Source: Podocnemis expansa (taxonomy: Eukaryota; Chordata; Testudines; Podocnemididae). Taken from it: a stretch of 64,000 bases of DNA. The notes under the pieces are model-generated. The model searched no databases and was not told the origin of the DNA. It worked only from the letters and a program-made list of their open reading frames with translations. The stretch spans positions 1,328,265 through 1,392,264 of the forward strand of contig ML682118.1 in assembly GCA_007922195.1 (NCBI GenBank), written 5' to 3'. Position numbers and translations under genes: made by a program. Shown here in pieces: positions 55,813-64,000 of the stretch (positions are counted from its first letter, which is position 1; each line of letters opens with the position of its first letter).

Positions 55813-58336
55813 ACCTCAAGGGTAAGCTATTTTATATGAGACAGTCCTCTTTCTCGCTGGTATGTACTCAGTCAGGCATTCAGACAAAACCAGACACAGT
55901 TTTGTCTATTGTCAGCTGAGGAATGCAAATTTAAACAGCTAACCATTCCACCTCCCCTCGTCTGACCTTATGCATGTTCTCTGCATGAAGTCAGGCTGGC
56001 AGTGGCAGACCAGCATACTCTTGAAAGCATCATCCCCTGTACGGCAGGATCTTGCACACTCCCTGTATACAAGGTCGTTCTGGTGGGCACTTGAAAGTTC
56101 CAAAATGTCCAGGATTCTGGGATTGTTTCTTGCCCTGCCCTCCCTCCCCCCACCAAGTGAACAGCCTGGCTAATGGGAGCAAGACAGAATGGGATTGAAT
56201 GATGTGGCTGAGTATAGATGGGGATTTCAGAACAGACAGATTCCTCTGTTAATAGCCAAGGAGGGAAGTATAGATTTGGGACCTCATAATGGAGTGTTCC
56301 CCCCAGTGAAGGAGAAAGAACCCTTTTTCTCAAACCACTCCATATCTGTTGGATTTGGGGCCCAAAATTCCTTAGTCTATTTTCAGAATGGGTCTGACCC
56401 CATGTATACTGTTTTCTGCCTATATAGTGCAGGGCTCGTCTGGAGCTCTGCTCTCCAAATCCCATTCTCTTCTTTTTCTTGGCCCTCAGTCCCTAGTGAA
56501 TAAACTGGACCTGTGTGAGTCCAGTTCTCATTGACATGGTCACCTGACACCCCTTGTCTTTGTTCTCCAGGCACAGCTGGAATGTGGTCACATGTCCGGC
56601 TGCCTCTGTAGCTATTCATCTGCGGTCACTGTAGTTGCCAGTATCTTCCATTCCCATGTGTTGATTCCAGCCCACACAGTCCTAGTGGCATTGTGTCTCC
56701 AATACCTGACCTGATCTGCTGCCTCCCGGGGAGATAATCAGTTCCCTCTCTTGGGGAATAACATTGCCAAGGGGATGAATACAGGCCTGTACATTACCAA
56801 AAAATTAAGGAAAAATTCGCATGTTTGTTCAAGATGTCATAGTCCTCTCCTCACCATTTCCTTTTGTCTTTCAAAAAATGTGCTACATCCTGTGGATTCC
56901 ATCAATAGATATCCATCTTTCCCATACATTGTCTAGGGAGCCTGAGCTCCTACCTGTGTGGTCTGTGGATTCCAGTAGGCAGTGGGACGACTAAACAGAT
57001 GATGCTTCACTGCCAAGCCTAAGACCGCTACATGCATCTAGCCTTGTATGTCTACTGATGTGGCTGGAAGCATAGGAAGTAGAGGAAGTAGAGTGCACAG
57101 GAAGGACCACAGGGTCACGGGAAATTTTCAGGTTATTTTCTCCCCTGGGGGATGTCATATGCTGGGTTCGTACCCTACTGCAGAATGGGAGGCTTCCCAC
57201 CTTGAGGACAGTAGCTGTCTATTCATTATGGAGCTAGATCTGGTCTGCTCTGGTGCCTGAGTGTCGGGCATGATCCAGGATAGAGATTTCTCATCCCATC
57301 GACCTTGGTTTGCACCTTGATGGCCTAGACACCAGGATGGTAGTGATGCCCAAATGCTTTCTTCGGTTGTTCTTGTGTTCTTGTATTGGTTCTCAGAAGA
57401 GCATGGGAATATGAGAGTGAAAAGCTCTGCGCATCACTGGGGAGCAAGAGCTGTCCAGAACCTGGGCACTTATCTCCCTTCTCTGCTTGTGCCCCTCTGT
57501 TCTGACCCACAACCTCTGCTCCCCTTCTAGTCCTGTGAAGAGGTCCCAGATCTCTCAGGAAATGATACAGCTCTGAATTTCCTGGCTCCAAATTTCCAAT
57601 CAGGAACCTTGGCAAACTCCTCTCAGCTCTTGAATTGTCTCCTCCAGTGGTCCAACTCATCAATACCTAGAATGAGAAATATTCAGACACCAAAGCAAGC
57701 CAATTCCATCAAGGGATTTGCAGTCTGGTGTGTCTAATTTATTATGTGGCTCTAATTCCTAGTAATATAGTAGAGGGATTCCCCTCAGAGATGGACAGCT
57801 TTTGGTAAAACCTAGAATTAAAACAGCACAGGCAATAGGTGTTAGGCATGGTGGCCAGGGAGTGGACTGGGAGCCAAGACTCAGCAGTTCTTTTCTCAGT
57901 TCTCAGAGATCAGGAAGCATCAGAGCTGCCAAACCCTTCCCCCCCCCCTCTTCTTCGAAAGCAACCCTATCACACATTCCCACACACATATTTGTCCAGC
58001 TCTCCGTTAATGTTGATTAAATTATTTTCCCCACTATTGTTATTTGACGACTATTCCAGAATCAGTCACCACTGATTCACAGAGACATTCTTCTCATTCC
58101 TGCTCCCAGAAATGGGAGGGGAGTGAGTATCTAGAGGGTTAAGTCATAGCAGAGGTGGGGTTGGGACTCCTTGGTTGTATCCCTGGCACTAGAGTGGAGT
58201 GTGATCTGGTACATCCAAATATAATGCTGCCTTGGTTTTGTCCCAGATGTAGGGTTATCTGTCACTGACTTCAGAGTTACAAAGAGATCTCATTATACTA
58301 GATGACTGGGCAGCAAACCAGTGACGATTTATGTCA
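55813..58336. other. No gene recognised; possible LTR-like part
   Basis: A minus-strand open frame at 55968-56465 (165 codons) and a plus-strand one at 56189-56503 overlap and neither has a recognisable domain. A TATATAG (56421) followed by GAATAAAC (56499) about 75 bp later resembles the promoter/polyadenylation spacing of an LTR, but I found no termini. The remainder to 58336 is anonymous. Confidence 0.35.
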
Positions 58337-58526
58337 GGCATGGCCAAACTGCAGCTCAGGAGCCACATGCGGCTCTTGAATAAAAAAATAAAATGTGGCT
58401 TGGAGAAGAATGCCAGAAAATCAATTTAGTAGGTAAAAGTATATGGCTATATGCCTCAGTGCGGCTCTCTAAGGTTTAATAAACAACTTGTGTGGCTCTT
58501 GAGTTCGAGAAGTTTGGCCTTCCCTG
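58337..58526 (+). mobile_element. Short hAT MITE (GGCCAAACT family)
   Basis: Ends CAGGCATGGCCAAACT and AGTTTGGCCTTCCCTG are inverted repeats. The interior GGAGCCACATGCGGCTCTTG is typical of this widespread sauropsid family. The 8-bp flanks (ATTTATGT / ATAAATCA) agree only partly. Confidence 0.7.
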
Positions 58527-58559
58527 ATAAATCAGCTTATATCTGAAAAAAAAAATGCA

Positions 58560-59200
58560 ACTGGATATACAAATGATGGTGTCCATATTAGTTGTTACCA
58601 TTTACGTAAGAGATCTAGGTGCCATCGTAGTTAGTTCTCGGAAAACTAGTTAGTGTGAAGTAGCAATTAAAAAAATTAAAAGAATATTAGGAACTCATAC
58701 AAAAGAGACATAAAAAAACCAGAAAATATTGTACTGTCACTGTATAAATCTATGTCATACCCACACCTTGACTACTGTGTGTGGTTCTCATAACCTTATC
58801 TAAGCAATGATATTTTAGAGTTGGGATGGGTGCTGAGAAGGCAATGAAATGATTAAAGGGATGGAACAGCTTCCATATGAGGAGAGAATTAAAAAGCTGA
58901 GACTGTTCATCTGAGAAGAGAGCTGACTGAAGGGGATACCTTGGCGGTCAATAAAGTCATGATTGGTGTGGTGAAAGAAATAGGGAAGTCTTATTTACTC
59001 CTTCACATAACACCAGAAATGGGGGTCACCCAATGAAACTGATAAGCAGCAGGTTTATAACAAAAAAAGGAACTAATTTTTCATCTAACAAACAGTCAAC
59101 CTGTGGGGCTCATTGCCAGGAGATTTTGTGAAGGCCAAAAGTGTAACTGGGGTCAAAAATTGCTTTGATTACTATAGAAGTTTAGGGGAACTTAGAATCC
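58560..59200 (+). mobile_element. LINE 3' ORF2 fragment (CR1-clade, divergent)
   Basis: Conceptual pieces include a DLGVI-like block, AIKKIKRILGT, MEQLPYEERIKKLRLF (about 58860-58910) and a GVTQ..N ending, the C-terminal order of CR1-clade ORF2 but divergent from the local CR1s. Several stops. Confidence 0.65.
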
Positions 59201-59509
59201 AATAATGAGAAGGAGCATATTCAGAGCTGTGTAAGGAGTCATTATTGAAAGAGAACTGAGGGAGAGCGAACCAGCCAGACAGGTTTCCCCTAACACCTAA
59301 ACAACCCTCCCATTTATCACTATGACCATCCCAATGGCCCTAGGTAGTCCAAAACACCACATATTCCTCCACCTCTAATGAAACCCCCCCCCCAGAATAA
59401 AGCCCTCCCCCTACCACCCCGAAAGAATAAGGACTATACCAGGAGATGAGGGTATACTGCACCATCTCTGTTGAACCTCCAGGGAATTATTCTGCCCCAT
59501 GAAGAAGGG
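59201..59509. other. No gene recognised
   Basis: C-rich spacer (C-run at 59384-59392) between a LINE and the gypsy fragment. Confidence 0.35.
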
Positions 59510-60770
59510 GTCACCACTAGCTAAAGATCCAGATGATTAGGAGGCCTACTGTCTCTAGGTGGATTACAGTGAACTTCTGGTGCGCCCACACCACAAGATG
59601 TATTGGTGGTGGTATGACTACAGGTACTGGGGAAATAGCCAAAACCAGAGAAGATGTTGTCTCCGGTTGGTCAACGGAGGCCAAAGGTGTTGAAGAGATG
59701 GCTGGAGCAGGAGACACATGAACAGTTGTTTCATGCTCTTCATGTTATATCATCTGTAACGGTGAAGTCAGATACCTCCACTGGAGATGCATCTTCCAGA
59801 TGGCTATGACAAAGCAGTGATTGATCTACATGCCTTCGCCAAACCAGGCCACCCACTGTTTGGACAGAGTAGGAAACAGATCCTGTCTCAGCGATGACCA
59901 TTGCTGGAACCCATTTAGCTCCTGAAGCATAGTTTTGAGTGAGAACAGGATGTCCAATACTGAAAGTGCAGTCCTTTGTTCTTGGTGAATGTCTGCTGAC
60001 ATGGTCCTGCTGCTGGCATTCAACCATCTGCTGTGTGTCTTGTGGTTTCAACAAATCAAAGCAAGAGGGCAATCGCCGTCCGATCATAAGAAAAGCAGGA
60101 GATGCCTTAGTTGTGGCCTGTGGAGTTTTTCTGTAGCATAGCATGAAGTTGTCCAACTGCTTCTGAAGAGGTGAATGTCCCTTTGCAGATTTTAGAGCTT
60201 GCTTCATAGTGTATATGGAATTTTCAGCAAGTCCATCGGTGGAAGGATGATAAGCTGCCGACCTGATGCAATATATTCCGTTGGCCTTCATAAAAGTTTC
60301 AAAATCCTGAGAAATAAACTGTGGTCCATTGTCACTCACCATCTGTTCTAGAAGACCATAACAACTAAAAAAAACATGCAGGGTTTGGGTAGTGATTTCT
60401 GGAGTAGTGGACTGCTTTACAGAGACTTCTGGTCATTTTGAATGGGTGTCCACAGCAATTGAAAACACACATTCTTCAAATGAGCCAGCAAAATCAACAT
60501 GGATACACTGTCATGGCCTTTTGGGCCAATCCCATAGGTGAAGAGGTGCCAACTGTGGTGTGTTCCAGACCCCCTGGCATGAGGTACAGTCTCTAGCCGT
60601 CTTTTTGATGGTCTTGCCCAAGCCCGACCACCAGAAAAACCTCTGTGCAATTTCTTTCATGTGCACTATGTCACGGTCACTTGAATGGGGCTGTTCTAAC
60701 AAACGTGGTCTTAATGAAGATGGGGTAATGGCACACATACCCCATAACAAACACCCAGCTTAGGTTGATA
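59510..60770 (-). mobile_element. Ty3/gypsy retrotransposon integrase fragment, inactive
   Basis: One reading frame on the minus strand, broken by stops, spells the end of a gypsy pol. In order: an HHCC-type zinc-binding region (HMKEIAQRFFWW and CTSCQ, about 60590-60700), an IHVDFAG block with the first catalytic Asp (near 60490), VSDNGPQF with the second (60325-60340), and the catalytic Glu in DGLAEN (near 60224) with exactly 35 residues between the last two (DD35E). After that come YRKTPQATT and an RRHVDQSL block near the C-terminus. TGA codons at 60511-60513 and 60433-60435 stand where tryptophan is usual. No LTR, reverse transcriptase or protease is present in the window next to it. Confidence 0.9.
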
Positions 60771-60829
60771 ACTCTGTTCTCCTAGACACGCAGGGGTGGA
60801 GGTTAGGTGAGACCAGGGAGACAGGTAAG

Positions 60830-61150
60830 AATCATAGAATCATAGAATTACAGGGTTGGAAGGGCCTTCATGAGGTCATCTACTCCAATCCCTTGCCAAA
60901 AAATCAGGACCACTCCCACTAAATTATCCCAGACAGGGTTTTGTGCACCTGAGCTTTAAACATCTACAAAGACAGAGATTCTACCACCTCCCTAGGTAGC
61001 CCATTCCAATGCTTCACTACTCACCTAGTAAGAAAGTTTTTTCTAATATCCAGCCTCGACCTCCCCAGCTGCAACCTGAAACCATTGCTCCTTTTTCTGT
61101 CCTCTGTTACTTCTGAGAACAGCCAGGCTCTGTCCCCCGTTCTGGACCCA
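60830..61150 (-). mobile_element. CR1 LINE 3' fragment
   Basis: The 3' end (AATCATAGAATCATAGAATT) at 60830, then the 3' UTR. It is cut at about 61150, where a second CR1 3' end begins. Confidence 0.85.
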
Positions 61151-61282
61151 CCAGGAGATTTTAGATCATAAGATCATAGAATCATAGGGTTGTACGGTAC
61201 CTCATGAGGTCATCTAGTCCAACCCCCTGCTGGAAAAGCAGGAACACTCCCACTAAATTATTCCAGATAGAGTTTTATCCAG

Positions 61283-61663
61283 TCAGGCCTTAAACATCTC
61301 CAAAGACGGAGATTCCACCATCTCCCTAGGTAGCCCATTCCAATGCTTTACCACCCTCCTAGTAAAGAAGTTTTTCCTAATATCCAGGCTCGACCTCTCC
61401 AGCTGCAACTTGAAACCATTACTCCTTGTTCTATCCTCTTTTACTACTGAAAACAGCCGAGCTCCATCCTCCTTGGAGCATCCCTTCAGGTAGTTGAAGG
61501 TTGCTATCAAATCCCCCCTCAGTCTTCTCTTCTGCAGGCTAAATAAGCCTAGTTCCTTCAGTCTTTCTTCATAGGGCTTGTGCTCCAACCCCTTGATCAT
61601 TTTTGTTGCCCTCCACTGGACTCTTTCTAATTTGCCCACATCCTCTTTGTAGTGGGGAGCCAA
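61283..61663 (-). pseudogene. CR1 ORF2 C-terminal open segment
   Basis: A 126-codon open remnant of the ORF2 C-terminal domain within the CR1 above. It lacks the reverse transcriptase, so it is not a functional gene. Confidence 0.8.
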
Positions 61664-61764
61664 AACTGGACACAGTATTCCAGATGCGGCCTCACCAGTG
61701 CTGAATAGAGGGGAATGATCACATCCCTCGATCTGCTGGAAATGCTTTTTCTGATGAAGCCCAG

Positions 61765-62325
61765 TCAGCTATTGGCCTTTTTGGTAGCAAGAGCATACTG
61801 TGGACTCATATCCAGCTTCCCATCCACCAGGACCCCCAGGTCACTTTCTATGGTGCTGCTACTAGGCTGGTCACTCCCCAGCCTGTAACAGTGCATGGGG
61901 TTTTTCCATCCCAATTGCAGGACTTTGCACTTGTCCTTCTTGAACCTCAAGAGACTTCTAGTGGCCCACTGCTCCAATTTGTCAAGGTCTTCCTGAATCT
62001 TCTCCATGGTCTCCAGAGTGTCTACCATTCCCCTCAGATTGGTGTCATCTGCAAACTTACTGAGTGTGCAATAAACCCCATCATCGAGATCATTAATGAA
62101 AATATTGAACAGAACTGGCCCCAGGACCAACCCCTGGGGCACACAACTCATTACTGGTTGCCAACTAGAAACGGAGCCATTGTTTCCCGCACACTGAAAT
62201 AGTTGATCTAGCCAGTTCTGTATCCACCATACAGTCCACACATCCAACCCATACTTCCTTAATTTGCTGACGAGAATGCTATGGGAAACCATATCAAAAG
62301 CCTTTTTAAAGTTAAGGTATATCAC
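61765..62325 (-). pseudogene. CR1 reverse-transcriptase open segment
   Basis: A 186-codon open remnant carrying RT motifs A to C (see the CR1 entry). Motif A reads NFKKAFD instead of the usual DFxKAFD, so catalysis would be lost even if it were translated. Confidence 0.85.
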
Positions 62326-62407
62326 CTAAATGGCTCTTCCTGCATCCACAAATCCAGTCATCTCCTCATAGAAGGCAATGAGGGTGGTCAGGCTTGATTT
62401 ACCCTTG

Positions 62408-62855
62408 GGCTATGACCACACATACATCATTATTTTGAAATAACCCATTTCAAAATGAGTTATTTCAAAATAAAGTACTTATTTCGAAATAAGTTAATTT
62501 GAATTAACAGTTTGTTAATTCGAATTAAGGGAAAGCCTGCTTTTGAAATAGCCGTTGTTTCAAAAAAGTTATTACGAAACAAGGCCATTCAGACATGTTG
62601 TTTCAAAACAGTTGTTTTGAAACAATGGTGTTGTTTCGAAACAACGTGTCCGAACACCATTGTTTTGAAACAAACATTTCAAAACAATGGCTATTTCGAT
62701 AAGATTCAAGGTTTAATGGTTTCATAATAACGGCCATTATTTCAAAACAATGGGTCCTGTTGTTTCAAAATAACGGTGTGTTGTGTGGACATGCCGCTTC
62801 GTATTTTGAAACAACCTCTGTTGTTTCGAAATAAGAAGCCTGTGTGGACATACCC
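62408..62855. mobile_element. Palindromic MITE inserted in the CR1, TSD TTG
   Basis: Ends GGCTATGACCACACA and TGTGTGGACATACCC are inverted repeats (13 of 15). TTG flanks both sides (62405-62407, 62856-62858) and the CR1 is collinear across it. The interior is made of TTATTTCAAAATAA and GTTGTTTCGAAACAAC palindromes, as in 25869-26296. No protein is encoded. Confidence 0.85.
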
Positions 62856-64000
62856 TTGGTGAATCCATGCTGACTGTTTCTGATCACTCTATTTTCCTTC
62901 AAGTGTTTCAGGATGGATTCTCTGAGAATCTGTTTGATGTTTTTTCCAGGGATTGAGGTGAGGCTGACAGGTCTGTAATTCCCTGGATCCTCCTTTTTGC
63001 CTTTCTTGAAGATAGGTACTATATTTGTTTTTTTTTTTTTTCCAGTCCTCCGGCACCTGCCCCATTCACCATGAGTTTTCAGAGATAATGGCCAGCAGTA
63101 CTGCTACCTCATGAGCCAACTCCCTCAGCACCCTCGGATGCAGGTTGTCCGGCTCCATGGACTTGTGGATATCCAGCTTCTTTAAGTAGTCCCTCACCTG
63201 ACCTTCTGTCACCAAGGACCTCTCTTCTTCTCTCCAATCTGCCATACCCAGTGTAGTGGGCTGGGATCTGGCCCTCGCTGTTTAAACTGAAGTAAAAACA
63301 TTGAGCACTTCAGCTTTTTCCTCATCCTTCATCATGAGGATACCTGCCCCATTCAGTAAGGGACCTACACCAGCCCTGCTCCTTTTCTTGTTGCTGACAT
63401 ACTTGTAGAACCCTTTCCTGTTTTCCTTCACATCCCTTGCTAGCCACAACTCCAATTGTCCCTTGGCCTTTCTGATTTTATCCCTGCAGTCCCGGGCAAT
63501 ATCTTTGTGTGCCTCCTTAGTCATCTGTTGAAGCTTCCACTTCCTGTAAGCTTCCTTTTTATTCTTTAGCTCAGTGCAGAGGTCTCTGTTAAGCCACCCT
63601 GGGTGCCTTCCACATTTGCTGTTCTTCCTGCTCATCAGAATGCTATCTTCCTGTGCCTTTAGCACAGTTTCTTTAAAATGCAACCAGCTCTCTTGGGCAC
63701 CTTTCCCCTTCAGATCAGCCTCTCAAGGGATCCTGCCCATCAGTTCCCTGAAGGATCCAAAATCTGCTTTTCTGAAGTCCAGGGTCTGCATTTTCCTTCG
63801 TTCATTTTTTCCTTTAATCAGCATTTTGAACTCTATCATCTCATGGTCACTGCTGCCCAGGTTGCCATTCACTTCTACGTACCCAATCAATTCTTCTCTG
63901 TTTGTGAGCAGCAGGTCAAGATGTGGCAGGCCCCTAGTTGGTTTCTCCAGCATTTGTACCAGGAAGTTGCCCTGAGCAATCTCCAAAAAACTTCCTGGAT

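Larger units (their letters stand above)
61165..64000 (-). mobile_element. Long CR1 LINE, continues past the window end
   Basis: Minus-strand CR1, the longest here (about 2.4 kb without its MITE), from the terminal octamers (ATCATAAGATCATAGAATC) near 61165 to the window edge. It encodes, in separated frames, a GSSDHEMIEFK block of the APE-type endonuclease (about 63840-63865), the linker KNKKEAYRKWK (63540-63570), a reverse transcriptase with YLNFKKAFD (motif A, 62300-62322), VPQGLVLGP (motif B), and KFADDTNL (motif C, 62043-62065), then the C-terminal [21 protein letters not shown] (61530-61590). The first catalytic Asp of motif A is Asn. A MITE occupies 62408-62855. Frameshifts and stops separate the blocks. 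Confidence 0.92.

Noticed and set aside
55968..56503. 165-codon minus-strand and 104-codon plus-strand frames
   Set aside because: They overlap antisense, show no recognisable motif and lie in probable repeat DNA.
62512..62727. 71-codon frame in the 62.4-62.9 kb MITE
   Set aside because: Codons come from TTTCGAAACAAC palindromes; repetitive, not a protein.

Overview
The window is vertebrate nuclear DNA, most probably from a turtle (Cryptodira-like). Single-exon class II olfactory receptor (OR) genes sit in a dense background of CR1 LINEs, sauropsid-type hAT and palindromic MITE elements, old MIR-like SINE pieces and LTR-type inserts. The best taxonomic clue is a tRNA-derived SINE near 4.54-4.66 kb with intact Pol III A and B boxes and a CR1-like 3' tail, the design known for tortoise Pol III/SINEs. 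No prokaryotic, CRISPR, rRNA or ordinary tRNA gene is visible.

Layout. 0-9 kb is repeats: a CR1 split by a 1.27 kb solo-LTR candidate, a 1.03 kb non-autonomous hAT with 8-bp target duplications, the SINE, two more LTR candidates, a plus-strand CR1, a short repeat carrying a hammerhead-like core, and a palindromic MITE. 9.4-23 kb is a tandem duplication of an OR13G1-like receptor unit. The first copy (11.37-12.30 kb) is a pseudogene and the second (21.23-22.17 kb) is intact. Both keep a matching splice donor of an upstream non-coding exon about 1.5 kb before the coding exon. A third decayed trace of the unit's upstream flank lies at 25.2-25.5 kb and has no receptor. 27.5-28.5 kb holds a minus-strand OR pseudogene. 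29-41 kb is mostly nested CR1, hAT and LTR-like DNA. 41.73-42.68 kb is another OR pseudogene with three in-frame stops. 44-50 kb is a MITE, two CR1s and microsatellites, followed by a 10-N assembly gap. 50.74-51.68 kb is a second intact OR, unrelated in subfamily to the first, with a CR1 beginning about 22 bp after its stop. 52-64 kb is again repeats, including a Ty3/gypsy integrase fragment and a long CR1 (61.2 kb to the window edge) interrupted by a MITE.

Functionally the only products expected from this window are the two odorant receptors (310 and 312 residues), seven-helix GPCRs of olfactory sensory neurons that signal through Golf and adenylyl cyclase III. Everything else supported here is pseudogene, transposable element, simple repeat, or DNA in which I recognise nothing. 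Homology to named families is by eye; no database search was run.
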